From positions 1 to 62,725 of the forward strand of contig CANFCG010000013.1 of assembly GCA_947445115.1 (NCBI GenBank): DNA of 62,725 nucleotides, read 5' to 3'. A program made the position numbers and the translations under genes. Below the pieces are notes generated by a model. It saw only the letters and a program-made list of their open reading frames with translations. It ran no database searches and was not told the origin of the DNA. Source of the DNA: Comamonadaceae bacterium (GTDB taxonomy: Bacteria; Pseudomonadota; Gammaproteobacteria; Burkholderiales; Burkholderiaceae_C). This document shows, one piece after another, positions 1 to 9,559 of this stretch; within the stretch, counting starts at the first letter, position 1, and each line of letters starts with the position of its first letter.

Positions 1-1041
1 CTCCACATCTTCAGCCGCTTCAGCCGCAGCACAAATCTCGCTCATCGCAATCACCGTCTCAAGCGGATATTTGCCTGCGGCGCTCTCCGCTGACAGCATC
101 ACCGCATCGGTGCCATCTAGCACAGCGTTCGCCACGTCACTCACTTCAGCGCGAGTCGGCACAGGCGCCGTAATCATGCTCTCCATCATTTGCGTGGCGG
201 TAATCACGGTCTTGTCCATCGCTCGCGCCATGCGAATCATTCGTTTTTGTAGCGCAGGCACCGCAGCGTTGCCGACCTCAATCGCTAAGTCACCACGCGC
301 CACCATGATGGAGTCAGATGCTGCAATAATTTCTTCTAGTTTTGGAATCGCCTCAGCACGTTCAATCTTGGCAATTAAAAGCGGCTTGTGGCGGTATTCC
401 GCGCCTGCGACGTTGCACAGCTGGCGTGCCATTTCCATATCGGTTGCGTTTTGCGGAAAGCTCACCGCCACGTAATCGGCTTGAAACGACATCGCCGTTT
501 TGATGTCTTCCATGTCCTTGGCCGTGAGCGCAGGCGCCGTGAGACCGCCACCCTTTTTGTTAATGCCTTTGTTGTTCGACAGCTTGCCACCCACAGTCAC
601 CGTGGTAATCACTTGCTCGCCCTTCACTTTCGCCACGGTCAGCACAATCAGGCCGTCGTTCAGCAAAAGCACATCGCCGGCCTTCACATCTCGCGGCAGT
701 TCTTTGTAATCAAGGCCTACCGCTAAGTCGTCGCCCAGCTCAGTACGCTCGGCATCCAAAATGAAAGTGGCGCCATCCACCAGCATGGTGAAATCATTGG
801 CAAATTTACCAACACGAATTTTGGGGCCTTGTAAGTCCGCCATGATGGCAACTTCGCGCCCAGCGGCCTTGGAAGCCTTACGCACCATGGCCGCACGGTC
901 GATATGGTCTTGCGCCACACCATGACTAAAGTTCAAACGGACGACGTTGACGCCCGCTTGGATCATTTTTTGTAAGAGTGCTGGATCACTCGATGCGGGA
1001 CCCAATGTCGCCACAATCTTGGTTGCATGTCTTGCCATCAT
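1..1041 (-). CDS. pyk: Pyruvate kinase (3' end missing)
   Basis: Pyruvate kinase makes pyruvate and ATP from phosphoenolpyruvate and ADP in the last step of glycolysis. The visible 347 codons start [17 protein letters not shown], the family's N-terminal signature. They continue through the Mg/substrate segment [12 protein letters not shown] with its catalytic lysine, the metal-binding stretch [13 protein letters not shown], and TQMMESM. About 130 C-terminal residues (the allosteric domain) lie beyond the left edge. Two ATG codons in tandem (1041 and 1038) are both usable. The gene is divergent from the alginate lyase gene at 1112, so both promoters must lie in the 70-base gap. It is on the same strand as pgk, but the lyase gene separates the two, so they are unlikely to share one transcript. 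Confidence 0.95.
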   Translation of the reverse strand, partial: MMARHATKIVATLGPASSDPALLQKMIQAGVNVVRLNFSHGVAQDHIDRAAMVRKASKAAGREVAIMADLQGPKIRVGKFANDFTMLVDGATFILDAERTELGDDLAVGLDYKELPRDVKAGDVLLLNDGLIVLTVAKVKGEQVITTVTVGGKLSNNKGINKKGGGLTAPALTAKDMEDIKTAMSFQADYVAVSFPQNATDMEMARQLCNVAGAEYRHKPLLIAKIERAEAIPKLEEIIAASDSIMVARGDLAIEVGNAAVPALQKRMIRMARAMDKTVITATQMMESMITAPVPTRAEVSDVANAVLDGTDAVMLSAESAAGKYPLETVIAMSEICAAAEAAEDVE

Positions 1042-1111
1042 TTTTCCTAAGTTAAGTCGCAATGACTGCAGCGCTCACAATGAGCTCTGCTCAGTTAATG
1101 ATAATCGGCAA

Positions 1112-2134
1112 ATGTTTAAATCCGTTTTCCTTTTCTTATCTACTCTGCTGGTCCTCCAGCACGCCATCGCCTCGCCTTGGTGCAGTGGAATAGCCGTATC
1201 TGAAAAAACACGCGCCATATTGCAGCGCGATGCGGACAAACGCAGCGCAGACCAGCCACGCGCCATCGCCCTTGTACATACAGAAGGAACATTGCCGCAC
1301 CAGGGGCTATGGGATCAGAGTGTTGCAGCAAAACAAGACTTACCACTCATCCGAAATCTTGCGCTCATTTGGCGAAGTAATCGCGACAAGTCCACGCTAG
1401 ATCACTTGGCAACCTTGCTAGACGCATGGTCAACCATTTATCAACCCAGCTATAACCCGATTGATGAAACCGATTTCGATATTTTGATCGATGCTTATGC
1501 CATCACGCAGGCCGTTTTACCTGCATCGACACGCACAAAACTGGCAAGCTTGGTTCGGGCCTGGGGTGAAGGCTATTTGGACCAAATGCAGCGCATGGCA
1601 AATCCTAATCGGGCAACTTGGAAAAATAACTGGCAAAGCCACCGTATCAAATTGGCAACACTAGCTGCTGCGGCCTTGGATGACGCAAGTCTATTTGATA
1701 AAGCACGCAATCAATTTCGCAAACAGCTTAATCAAAATTTAAGCAAGTCAGGATTGAGTTTTGATTTCCAAGAGCGCGATGCTCTGCACTATGTTGTGTA
1801 TGACCTAGAACCGTTGGTCCGCGCTGCCATCGCGGCCAAAACACGCGGCGAAGACTGGCTGAACTTAACCGCTGACAACGGCGCAACGCTAGCCGCAGGT
1901 CTAGACTGGCTATTACCTTACGCACAAGGCAAAGAAGCGCACGAAGAATACATGCATAGCAAGGTGAAATTTGATTACCAAAGACAAGCCGCTGGCGTAA
2001 AAGGCTTTAGTGGGCAATGGGATCCAAAATCAAGCGCCCAGCTTTATTGGATGGCAAGTCTGCTTGACACTCGTTATCTCTCAACCGCACAAGCAATAGC
2101 CAGCAAAATGCCTTGGCTTGATGCGTGCTGGTAA
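1112..2134 (+). CDS. Alginate lyase family protein (PL5-like), secreted
   Basis: The 340-residue product begins with a Sec signal peptide (MFKSVFLFLSTLLVLQHAIAS). It resembles the alginate lyase superfamily (PF05426, PL5-like): NNWQSHRIKLATLAA in the middle, then the strongly conserved SFDFQERDALHYVVYDLEPL, with the His and Tyr expected of the active site. A reading frame continues upstream to 947, but that part overlaps pyk, and the signal peptide argues for the start at 1112. It probably cleaves uronic-acid-containing polysaccharides in the periplasm; the exact substrate cannot be told from sequence. It lies on the opposite strand between pgk and pyk and looks AT-richer than its neighbours, which suggests a later insertion. 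Confidence 0.8.
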   Translation: MFKSVFLFLSTLLVLQHAIASPWCSGIAVSEKTRAILQRDADKRSADQPRAIALVHTEGTLPHQGLWDQSVAAKQDLPLIRNLALIWRSNRDKSTLDHLATLLDAWSTIYQPSYNPIDETDFDILIDAYAITQAVLPASTRTKLASLVRAWGEGYLDQMQRMANPNRATWKNNWQSHRIKLATLAAAALDDASLFDKARNQFRKQLNQNLSKSGLSFDFQERDALHYVVYDLEPLVRAAIAAKTRGEDWLNLTADNGATLAAGLDWLLPYAQGKEAHEEYMHSKVKFDYQRQAAGVKGFSGQWDPKSSAQLYWMASLLDTRYLSTAQAIASKMPWLDACW

Positions 2135-2154
2135 GCTTTCCGCGTCAGAAAGCT
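2134..2154. terminator. Hairpin between convergent alginate lyase and pgk
   Basis: AGCTTTC and GAAAGCT form a 7-bp stem with a 7-base loop between the convergent ends of the lyase gene and pgk. No clear U-run follows on either strand, so this may only be a weak bidirectional terminator. Confidence 0.35.
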
Positions 2155-2165
2155 ACTGTTCCCGC

Positions 2166-3356
2166 TCAGATCGCCCGCTTCGCCAACACCTCAAACGCAG
2201 GCAAAGTCTTGCCCTCCAGCACTTCCAAAAACGCGCCGCCGCCTGTGCTGATGTAGCTCACGTCTTTCTCGATGCCGTATTTGGCAATCGCTGCTAGCGT
2301 GTCGCCACCGCCTGCAATAGAGAACGCACTCGACTTGGCAATCGCCTCGGCAATGGTTTTGGTGCCGCCTTCAAACGCCGCAAACTCGAACACGCCCACG
2401 GGGCCATTCCAGACAATGGTTCCCGCTTGCATGAGCTGGGAAGCCAATAGGGATGCGGTCTGGGGGCCGATGTCCAAAATCAAATCATCGTCTGCTACGT
2501 CCGTTGCGGCTTTGACGGTGGCTACGGCATCCGCGCTAAAGGTCTTGGCGCACACCACGTCTGTTGGAATCGGCACAGCCGCGCCGCGCGCTTTCATGGA
2601 CGCAATCACAGCTTTAGCCGCATCAACTAAATCGGGCTCGGCGAGCGATTTGCCAATCTTCAGTCCCGCTGCCAGCATGAAGGTGTTGGCAATGCCGCCG
2701 CCCACAATCAGACCGTCCACCTTGCTGGATAAGGCTTCCAAGATGGTGAGCTTAGTGGAGACTTTGCTACCCGCCACGATGGCGATGAGTGGGCGCTTGG
2801 GCGCTGCGAGTGCTTTGCCAATCGCATCCATCTCTGCCGCCAAGAGCGGGCCTGCACAGGCGATAGGCGCGTACTGCGCGATGCCGTAGGTGGAGGCTTC
2901 CGCGCGGTGCGCAGTGCCAAACGCGTCGTGAACAAAGATGTCGCACAGACTTGCCATTTGGCGAGAGAGTGCCTCGTCGCACTTTTTCTCGCCTTTGTTC
3001 ACGCGGCAGTTCTCTAGCATCACGATTTGGCCTGAGGCGACATTCACGCCGCCAACCCAGTTAGACACCAACGGCACGTCACGACCCAAAAGCTCGGCAA
3101 GCCGCGCCGCGACTGGCGCGAGCGAATCCTCAGGCTTGAATGCGCCTTCCGTCGGCCTGCCCAAGTGCGACGTCACCATCACGGCGGCACCAGCAGCCAA
3201 CGCCATTTGGATGCACGGCACAGAAGCGCGAATGCGGGTGTCTTCGGTAATCTTGCCCGTGTCGTCTTGTGGCACGTTCAGGTCGGCACGGATGAACACG
3301 CGTTTGTTTTGAGCCGCACCAGAAGAACACAGATCAGAGAATCGAATAAATTTCAT
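2166..3356 (-). CDS. pgk: Phosphoglycerate kinase
   Basis: This 396-residue enzyme transfers phosphate from 1,3-bisphosphoglycerate to ADP in glycolysis, and works in reverse in gluconeogenesis. It has the N-terminal [12 protein letters not shown] substrate motif, SHLGRPTEG, the GGAKVSTK-like hinge written here as [10 protein letters not shown], and the C-terminal nucleotide segment [10 protein letters not shown] followed by [11 protein letters not shown]. Its length matches the family. The AAGGCTT-type word discussed in the findings lies at 2727-2737, where it encodes EALSSK without changing protein length. Transcription runs toward pyk, but the lyase gene intervenes. Confidence 0.97.
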   Translation of the reverse strand: MKFIRFSDLCSSGAAQNKRVFIRADLNVPQDDTGKITEDTRIRASVPCIQMALAAGAAVMVTSHLGRPTEGAFKPEDSLAPVAARLAELLGRDVPLVSNWVGGVNVASGQIVMLENCRVNKGEKKCDEALSRQMASLCDIFVHDAFGTAHRAEASTYGIAQYAPIACAGPLLAAEMDAIGKALAAPKRPLIAIVAGSKVSTKLTILEALSSKVDGLIVGGGIANTFMLAAGLKIGKSLAEPDLVDAAKAVIASMKARGAAVPIPTDVVCAKTFSADAVATVKAATDVADDDLILDIGPQTASLLASQLMQAGTIVWNGPVGVFEFAAFEGGTKTIAEAIAKSSAFSIAGGGDTLAAIAKYGIEKDVSYISTGGGAFLEVLEGKTLPAFEVLAKRAI

Positions 3357-3437
3357 GAGTGAAAATCCTAGTAAAAGAGTAAGAATAAAAAATTTGGCAC
3401 GACTAATGAAGACTTATTTTAATTTGACCGCTCAAAC

Positions 3438-4055
3438 ATGAACTTACGCCCCCACCTCGCTAAGCCCTACGCCAAGCCCATTTTGTTTGTGCTGTGCTTG
3501 ATGCCATTTGCGTCCCTGCTCTACGCGGCGCTTTTTAATCAAAGCAGTTTAGGTGCGAATCCTGCTGAGTACATCATCCGCTCCACTGGCGACTGGGTGC
3601 TGCGCTTTTTGTGCATCACGCTCGCCATCACGCCGCTGCGGGTCCTCACCGCAACGCCTCAGCTAGCAAGGCTTCGCAGGATGCTGGGGCTTTACGTTTT
3701 CTTTTATGTGGTGCTGCATTTACTGAGTTACTCGCTGTTCGACAAAGAGTTCGACATCCCCGAGATTGCCAAAGACATTGCCAAGCGCCCGTTTATTTTG
3801 GTGGGCTTTGCGGGGTTCGTACTGCTTGCGCCGCTGGCTCTCACGTCGTTTAACAAAGCGATTAAGTGGATGGGTGCAAAGCGCTGGCAAACACTACACA
3901 AGCTGGTTTACGTGATCGCGGGGCTTGGCATCTTGCATTTCTTTTGGATGCGCGCTGGCAAAAATAATTTTGCCGAAGTGTTTGTCTATGCGGGGATTTT
4001 GGCTGTGTTACTTGGCTGGCGTGTGTGGAGGAAATTAATTGGGGACAGACCCTAA
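3438..4055 (+). CDS. msrQ: MsrQ, heme-binding membrane subunit of the MsrPQ system
   Basis: The 205-residue protein has six hydrophobic segments and the ferric-reductase-like YedZ fold. Histidines lie in YVVLHLLSY, WQTLHKLVYV and GILHFFWMR, where the family binds heme b. MsrQ passes electrons from the quinone pool to the periplasmic methionine sulfoxide reductase MsrP. msrP usually sits immediately upstream but is absent here, since pgk is the divergent neighbour; it may be elsewhere or lost. The last residues (LIGDRP) are encoded by a copy of a short palindromic repeat, so the natural C-terminus has been replaced or extended. The gene converges on phoH with only 6 bases between the stops. 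Confidence 0.9.
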   Translation: MNLRPHLAKPYAKPILFVLCLMPFASLLYAALFNQSSLGANPAEYIIRSTGDWVLRFLCITLAITPLRVLTATPQLARLRRMLGLYVFFYVVLHLLSYSLFDKEFDIPEIAKDIAKRPFILVGFAGFVLLAPLALTSFNKAIKWMGAKRWQTLHKLVYVIAGLGILHFFWMRAGKNNFAEVFVYAGILAVLLGWRVWRKLIGDRP

Positions 4056-4063
4056 TTAATTTC
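4032..4063. repeat. Palindromic repeat with core GGGGACAGACCC (copy 1)
   Basis: AT-rich arms (AAATTAATT on one side, AATTAATTT on the other) flank the core GGGGACAGACCC. The element spans the convergent end of msrQ and touches the phoH stop codon. It supplies the last codons of msrQ and could fold as a terminator for both genes. A second copy lies at 21012-21034. Confidence 0.75.
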
Positions 4064-5030
4064 AGACCTTTCTAGCAAGAGCGTAAGCATCCACAATCCG
4101 CGCCACTAGCGGATGGCGCACCACGTCGCTGGTGGTGAAGTTGGATATGGCAATGCCGTCCATGCGCCGGAGCACGCGCTCGGCGTCAATCAAACCGCTG
4201 ACTTGACCTTGCGCCAAATCAATCTGACTCACATCGCCTGTCACCACGCACTTTGACGCAAAGCCAAGGCGCGTTAAAAACATCTTCATTTGCTCGGGCG
4301 TGGTGTTTTGCGCTTCGTCCAAAATCACAAAAGCGTGGTTCAACGTGCGCCCGCGCATAAACGCGAGCGGTGCAATTTCTAACTGACCACGCTCAAAAGC
4401 TTTGGCGACTTTGTCCGCGCCCATCAGGTCATAAAGCGCGTCATACAAGGGGCGCAGATACGGGTCGACCTTTTGCGCGAGGTCGCCTGGCAGATAGCCC
4501 AGCTTCTCGCCCGCCTCCACCGCTGGGCGCGTCAGCACAATGCGCTGCACGCTATTGCGCGTGAGGGCATCCACCGCAGCCGCAACTGCCAAATACGTCT
4601 TGCCCGTACCCGCAGGGCCAATGCCAAACGTGATGTCGTGCGAGGCAATGTTGGCAAGATACGTCGCTTGATTCTCTGAGCGAGCCCGCAGATCTGCGCG
4701 CCTCGTCGATAGGGCCCCGCCAGCCACACCGCCTTGGGAAGCCTTACCCAACGCAGCTTGCAGAGATTCGTCAGTTGCTAGCATGAGCTGAATCGTCTCA
4801 AGCTCAATCGGCTTATCGGCTAGCTCGTACATGGCTTGCAGCACTTCTAACGCACGGGTTGCATCCTTTTTGATGCCGTCAATCTTGAACTGCTCGTGCC
4901 GATGCGCAATCTTGACTTGGCAGGCCGTCTCCAAGATTCGTAAGTGCTCGTCCAGCGCACCGCACAAGTGGTTGAGGCGGCGATTGGCGCTTGACGATGT
5001 AGGCGGCGAGAAGGTATGGCGAAGAATCAT
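4062..5030 (-). CDS. phoH: PhoH family ATPase (YbeZ)
   Basis: This cytoplasmic P-loop ATPase is about 322 residues long, with Walker [14 protein letters not shown], Walker [12 protein letters not shown], and the sensor [11 protein letters not shown]. The N-terminal part carries the small RNA-binding-like region seen in YbeZ. A TTG start at 5051 is possible, but the ATG at 5030 is chosen. YbeZ normally sits next to ybeY and works with it in ribosome quality control and rRNA maturation; here ybeY lies about 48 kb away at 53.4 kb. The gene is divergent from ruvA with a 36-base gap. Confidence 0.9.
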   Translation of the reverse strand: MILRHTFSPPTSSSANRRLNHLCGALDEHLRILETACQVKIAHRHEQFKIDGIKKDATRALEVLQAMYELADKPIELETIQLMLATDESLQAALGKASQGGVAGGALSTRRADLRARSENQATYLANIASHDITFGIGPAGTGKTYLAVAAAVDALTRNSVQRIVLTRPAVEAGEKLGYLPGDLAQKVDPYLRPLYDALYDLMGADKVAKAFERGQLEIAPLAFMRGRTLNHAFVILDEAQNTTPEQMKMFLTRLGFASKCVVTGDVSQIDLAQGQVSGLIDAERVLRRMDGIAISNFTTSDVVRHPLVARIVDAYALARKV

Positions 5031-5066
5031 GCGGGTGATAATCTCATACAAATAAGGAATGACTCA

Positions 5067-5642
5067 ATGATAGGCAAACTGACGGGCACTTTAGCGGCAA
5101 AAAATCCACCCGAGGTGCTGGTGGACTGCGCCGGCGTGGGCTACGAAGTGCTGGTGCCCATGAGCACCTTTTACAACCTGCCCGCGCTGGGTGAGAAGGT
5201 CAGCCTACTCACCCACCTCATCGTGCGCGAAGACGCGCATCTGCTCTACGGATTTGCGACCAACGACGAGCGAGCTGGCTTTAAGCAACTAGTCAAAATT
5301 TCTGGCGTAGGGCCACGCACGGCACTATCCATACTCAGCGGCATGAGCGTTGCCGATATTGCGCAATCGGTCGCCAAGCAAGATGCCGCAAGGCTTACCA
5401 AAATTCCTGGGATTGGCAAGAAGACGGCCGAGCGCTTGCTGTTAGAGCTCAAAGGCAAACTAGGCGATGCGCTGGCAACAGGCGGCACAAGCGTTGCGAA
5501 CGACAACCAAAGCGACATCTTGCAAGCGCTGGTAGCGCTGGGTTATTCCGACCGCGACGCTGGGCTGGCGCTCAAAGCACTGCCTGCCGATGTGGGCGTG
5601 AGCGAGGGGATTAAACTGGCACTCAAGGCGTTGGCGAAGTAG
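5067..5642 (+). CDS. ruvA: Holliday junction branch migration protein RuvA
   Basis: RuvA (191 residues) forms the tetramer that holds a Holliday junction and loads RuvB. The N-terminal OB domain begins [27 protein letters not shown]. Two helix-hairpin-helix motifs follow ([16 protein letters not shown] and [16 protein letters not shown]), then the C-terminal RuvB-contact domain ([16 protein letters not shown]). The frame opens earlier at 5016, but the ATG at 5067 gives the standard N-terminus. ruvB follows after 27 bases, the usual operon; ruvC is not in this window. Confidence 0.97.
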   Translation: MIGKLTGTLAAKNPPEVLVDCAGVGYEVLVPMSTFYNLPALGEKVSLLTHLIVREDAHLLYGFATNDERAGFKQLVKISGVGPRTALSILSGMSVADIAQSVAKQDAARLTKIPGIGKKTAERLLLELKGKLGDALATGGTSVANDNQSDILQALVALGYSDRDAGLALKALPADVGVSEGIKLALKALAK

Positions 5643-5669
5643 GCACTCGCTAAATAGACAATCAGCACC

Positions 5670-6737
5670 ATGACCATCACTTCCGACAACTTCGCCCCAG
5701 CGCCTGAATCTACCAATCGGGTCATCTCTGCCTCTGCCGCCAGCCCGCAAGAGGAAGCGATTGAACGCGCCTTGCGCCCCAAGCTTTTGGACGAGTACGT
5801 CGGGCAAACCAAGATCCGCGAGCAGCTGGAGATTTTTATTGGTGCGGCTAAGAAGCGCTCGGAAGCGCTCGATCATGTACTGCTCTTTGGTCCGCCTGGG
5901 CTTGGCAAGACCACGCTCTCGCACATCGTGGCGCATGAGCTGGGTGTGAACTTGCGTCAGACCTCGGGGCCTGTTTTGGAAAAACCCAAGGACTTGGCGG
6001 CACTGCTGACCAATTTAGAAAAAAACGATGTGCTATTCATCGACGAAATCCACCGCCTCTCGCCCGTGGTGGAGGAGATTTTGTATCCCGCGCTTGAGGA
6101 TTACCAAATCGACATCATGATTGGCGAAGGACCTTCGGCGCGGTCGATTAAGCTAGATTTACAGCCCTTCACCTTGGTGGGCGCGACCACGCGGGCGGGG
6201 ATGTTGACCAACCCACTGCGTGATCGTTTTGGCATTGTGATGCGGCTAGAGTTTTATACCGCCGAGGAGCTGGCACGCATTGTGATGCGAAGCGCGGGTT
6301 TGCTCAAAACGACGATTGACCCCGAGGCGGGGTTTGAAATTGCACGACGCTCGCGCGGGACGCCGCGAATTGCGAACCGCTTACTGCGCCGTGTGCGCGA
6401 TTACGCGGACGTGAAGGGCAATGGGCATATCACCAAAGTGATGGCGGAAGCAGCGCTGGTGATGCTGGACGTGGACTTGGTGGGCTTTGATGTGATGGAC
6501 CGCAAGGTGCTGGAAGCAGTGATCTTTAAGTTTGACGGCGGCCCCGTGGGCCTCGACAACATTGCTGCCAGCATTGGCGAAGAGCGCGAAACGATTGAAG
6601 ACGTGATCGAGCCCTTCCTGATCCAGCAAGGCTATTTGCAGCGCACGCCGCGCGGGCGCATTGCGACGTTGGCGGCGTTTAGGCACCTTGGTGTCACGCC
6701 GCCCACCACACACCTGAATGGACAACTCGATGTCTGA
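5670..6737 (+). CDS. ruvB: Holliday junction branch migration ATPase RuvB
   Basis: RuvB (355 residues) is the hexameric AAA+ motor of branch migration. It shows Walker [11 protein letters not shown], Walker [10 protein letters not shown], sensor 1 [11 protein letters not shown], the arginine-finger region [15 protein letters not shown], and a C-terminal winged helix ending in [17 protein letters not shown]. It lies directly after ruvA and overlaps the start of the downstream phosphatase gene, so all three are probably on one transcript. Confidence 0.98.
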   Translation: MTITSDNFAPAPESTNRVISASAASPQEEAIERALRPKLLDEYVGQTKIREQLEIFIGAAKKRSEALDHVLLFGPPGLGKTTLSHIVAHELGVNLRQTSGPVLEKPKDLAALLTNLEKNDVLFIDEIHRLSPVVEEILYPALEDYQIDIMIGEGPSARSIKLDLQPFTLVGATTRAGMLTNPLRDRFGIVMRLEFYTAEELARIVMRSAGLLKTTIDPEAGFEIARRSRGTPRIANRLLRRVRDYADVKGNGHITKVMAEAALVMLDVDLVGFDVMDRKVLEAVIFKFDGGPVGLDNIAASIGEERETIEDVIEPFLIQQGYLQRTPRGRIATLAAFRHLGVTPPTTHLNGQLDV

Positions 6738-7428
6738 GCACAAAACGACTGAGCGAAAAATTTATTTAGTCCGTCACGGGCAAGCTTCGCTGGGCGCGGC
6801 AGACTACGACAACTTGAGCGAGCGCGGCGAGCAGCAGGCCGTGCGTTTGGGTGAATACTTTGCTTCGCGCGGCATCGCATTTGATGCCGTCTATGCGGGC
6901 ACGCTGCGCCGTCATGCGCAAACGTACAAAGGAATTGCCCTCGCGCAAGCTATGCCAGATATGGCTTTGCGGGCAGGTTTGAATGAATATGACTCTGAAG
7001 CTGTTATCAGTGCGGTCTGCACTCCCGAACAACTTGCAATGATGAAGTCGCCGACTTCTGGCGAAGGATATAAGCAGCACTTTGCCATGCTGCGCAAAGG
7101 CATAAGCGCTTGGATGCGCGGTGAGTCGCAACCTGCGGGCATGACGAGTTACGCGGAATTTGCCGCTGGCGTGATGGCGGTTTTGGATGAAGTGCGCGCA
7201 TCCACCGCAAAGTCCGTTTTGATTTCTTCCAGCGGCGGTCCGCTCTCTAGCGCGGTGGCTCAGGTGTTGGGGCTCTCAAGTGAGGCGGGCATCGAACTCA
7301 ATATGCGGATGCGAAACACCGCCGTGAGTGAGCTCTTGGTCACGCCTAAACGCTGCGTGCTGCTGACCTTCAATACGCTGCCGCATTTAGATGATGCTGC
7401 TGGCCGAGCGATGCAGACGTATGCCTAA
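6730..7428 (+). CDS. Histidine phosphatase superfamily protein (second His missing)
   Basis: The product is about 232 residues long. The N-terminal LVRHGQAS motif carries the nucleophilic His of the phosphoglycerate mutase/acid phosphatase superfamily. The second catalytic motif, usually SHGG, reads SSSGGPLSS here, so the second His is replaced. This variant may be catalytically weak or belong to a subfamily using another acid/base; the substrate is unknown. An ATG at 6718 is an alternative start. The gene overlaps ruvB at its start and the glycosyltransferase gene at its end, so it is translationally coupled on both sides. Confidence 0.8.
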   Translation: MSEHKTTERKIYLVRHGQASLGAADYDNLSERGEQQAVRLGEYFASRGIAFDAVYAGTLRRHAQTYKGIALAQAMPDMALRAGLNEYDSEAVISAVCTPEQLAMMKSPTSGEGYKQHFAMLRKGISAWMRGESQPAGMTSYAEFAAGVMAVLDEVRASTAKSVLISSSGGPLSSAVAQVLGLSSEAGIELNMRMRNTAVSELLVTPKRCVLLTFNTLPHLDDAAGRAMQTYA

Positions 7429-8830
7429 ATTATTGACCGCTATGCTTGCTATTTTCCTCGCAGGCCATGTCTGGCTTGGGCTGCAGCTGGGGCTGTCGGT
7501 GGACGAGGCGCACTATGCGCTCTATGCAGCGCATCCGGCACTCTCGTATTTCGACCACCCGCCGCTGGTGGGCTGGGTGCAGATGCCGTTTTTATGGATG
7601 GGCAGTGCGGACTGGATGATGCGGGTAGTGCCCCTCGTCATCTGGACAGTCACGGCGTGGGCGCTTTGGCGATTTTCAAAATGGGCGTTAATTTTGTTTT
7701 TGCTCTCGCCCGTGCATCAATTATTGGGGTTGGCTTTGGTTCCCGATACTTTGCTGTTGCCGCTGACTCTTTGGGTGATGGTTTTGACTTGGCGCTTGTC
7801 TCGTGATATCTCTTGCAAGTCATATTGGATGTGGCTTGGCGTGTCACTTGGACTAGCTGGATTGTCTAAATACACGGGTGTATTTTTGGCGCTGGGCGCT
7901 GCGATTGTTTTGTTTGCACCGCGTGGCTTGGCGCTGCTCAAGGTTCCTGGTTTATGGCTTGCTGCTTTGATAGCGACTGTTTTTATTACGCCTGTTTTTA
8001 TTTGGAATGCCCAGCATGAGTGGGGCTCGTTTGCCTATCAATTGGGTCATGCGGATGGCGGCGAGAATAGCTGGGAGGCCAAGCGGGTATTGACTTACAG
8101 TTTGATTCAGCTGGTAGCGTATGGCACGCTGCCGCTGCTGGGCTTGGTTGTGTTTTGTGTGCGACTACGCAAAGCCCATCCCGCCTTGATGCGGCTTTGT
8201 CTGGCTTTTGGTTTGCCACCGCTTGCGCTCACGCTGTACTTCTCTGGTAAGGGCGCGGCACTGCCGCATTGGACGGCTGCCGCTTGGATTGCCCTGCTGC
8301 CGCTGTGCGCTTTGGGGTTGCAACATGTGTGGCAAAGCGGCTCGGGATATGTCCGACAAGCCACACGAGTATTGGCCTGCGGGCTTGGTGGTCTGCAAGC
8401 CTTGTCTATCGTGGCTTTAGCTGTAGCAATGGGTACGGGCGGGCATTGGGAAGGCCAATCGGTGGCTGGCTCTATTGCGGCGGAGACTGGCAATCCGTTC
8501 ACCGATTTGCATGATTGGCAAGCAGCATCTCAGCAAGCCCAAGCATTACAAATCAAATACCATACTGACGCGCTAGCTGTCAGCAATTGGACGCTCGCCA
8601 GCCGCTTGGCTTGGTATGGACGACCGGCAAAAGTACTGGCGCTGGACGGCAAAAATAAACAGTTCGATATGTGGTTTGGCCAATTAGCATACGGTCAATC
8701 GTTTATTTGGATGAACTGGTCGCAAATGCCGCTCTTGCACCCTGTGGGCTGCCGCAAGCTAGACGGTGCGGGCGGTACGCACCAAGGCGTACACTCTAGT
8801 TTTGATTTTTACTTGTGTGGTCGTCCATGA
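7421..8830 (+). CDS. ArnT-like membrane glycosyltransferase (PMT/GT83 type)
   Basis: This 469-residue protein has about ten hydrophobic helices. It starts with a TM segment followed by the acidic loop SVDEAHYALYAAHPALSYFDHPPLVGW. The DE pair and the DHPP motif mark the polyprenyl-phosphate-sugar glycosyltransferases of the PMT/ArnT superfamily. Members transfer a sugar from an undecaprenyl phosphate carrier to lipid A, glycans or proteins on the periplasmic side. The upstream frame to 7391 is ignored because ATG 7421 precedes the first TM helix directly. The gene overlaps its neighbours on both sides (ATGA with the first PAP2 gene), and the two phosphatase genes downstream suggest a shared role in lipid-linked sugar metabolism. 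Confidence 0.8.
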   Translation: MPKLLTAMLAIFLAGHVWLGLQLGLSVDEAHYALYAAHPALSYFDHPPLVGWVQMPFLWMGSADWMMRVVPLVIWTVTAWALWRFSKWALILFLLSPVHQLLGLALVPDTLLLPLTLWVMVLTWRLSRDISCKSYWMWLGVSLGLAGLSKYTGVFLALGAAIVLFAPRGLALLKVPGLWLAALIATVFITPVFIWNAQHEWGSFAYQLGHADGGENSWEAKRVLTYSLIQLVAYGTLPLLGLVVFCVRLRKAHPALMRLCLAFGLPPLALTLYFSGKGAALPHWTAAAWIALLPLCALGLQHVWQSGSGYVRQATRVLACGLGGLQALSIVALAVAMGTGGHWEGQSVAGSIAAETGNPFTDLHDWQAASQQAQALQIKYHTDALAVSNWTLASRLAWYGRPAKVLALDGKNKQFDMWFGQLAYGQSFIWMNWSQMPLLHPVGCRKLDGAGGTHQGVHSSFDFYLCGRP

Positions 8831-9543
8831 ACAGCGCTTGGAATCAATCCTTCTTCCTTTGGCTTAATGCGGCTTGCGCCGTTTTCCCTGATTGGCTGTG
8901 GGCTAGCTTGACCATTACAGGCCACACGGGGATGGTGTTTGCCTTGTTGGCGCCACTGCTGCGTCCACGCGTACATCGGGGTCGCGTCGTTATCACTGGC
9001 TTATTTGCAGCCGCATTATTGGGCGGCATCACCAGTACCGTTGTCAAAGAGTCACTGCAAGTTCTTCGCCCACCCGCGGTACTGACCCCGGAGCAATTTC
9101 ACTTAATCGGTCACAAGTTAGAGCTAGTGAGCTTCCCGTCGGGGCATTCATTAAGCGCTTTTGCTGTGGCAACACTGCTCATTTTGGGATTTCGACTGCG
9201 CGGTTGGCGTCTTACAGGCGTTCTCGCCTTGGCGGGTTTGATTGGTCTGTCTCGCATTGCGGTTGGGGCGCATTGGCCGTTGGACGTTGTGGCAGGCGCG
9301 TTACTCGGCAGCGCCTGCGGCTGGAGTGGCTGGCGAGCAGCGCTTTGGCTACATCAAAAAAACGGGGCTCAAACTGTCACCTATTCGTCATGCCAAACGG
9401 GTATCATTTTGCTGGTCAGTGTTAGTCTTTTCGCAACGCCCATGGGATATCCAGAAGCCCAACTCTGGCAATATGCCGCCAGTTTGCTTGGTTTATATTT
9501 TTCGTCTTATAGCCTTCTTTTGTTGTTAAAATTAATCAAATAG
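8827..9543 (+). CDS. PAP2 family membrane phosphatase (paralog A)
   Basis: The 238-residue integral membrane protein has the three PAP2 signature motifs: KESLQVLRPPAV (K-x6-RP), FPSGHSLSAF (PSGH) and SRIAVGAHWPLDVVAG (SR-x5-H-x3-D). Family members dephosphorylate isoprenoid diphosphates, phosphatidate or lipid A phosphates on the outer face of the inner membrane. The ATG overlaps the stop of the glycosyltransferase gene as ATGA. A close tandem paralog follows at 9560. Undecaprenyl-pyrophosphate recycling or lipid A dephosphorylation both fit; sequence alone does not decide. Confidence 0.88.
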   Translation: MNSAWNQSFFLWLNAACAVFPDWLWASLTITGHTGMVFALLAPLLRPRVHRGRVVITGLFAAALLGGITSTVVKESLQVLRPPAVLTPEQFHLIGHKLELVSFPSGHSLSAFAVATLLILGFRLRGWRLTGVLALAGLIGLSRIAVGAHWPLDVVAGALLGSACGWSGWRAALWLHQKNGAQTVTYSSCQTGIILLVSVSLFATPMGYPEAQLWQYAASLLGLYFSSYSLLLLLKLIK

Positions 9544-9559
9544 AACGCAAAAGTAGCTT

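Noticed and set aside
947-1111. Longer alginate lyase start at 947
   Set aside because: It would overlap pyk and bury the signal peptide.
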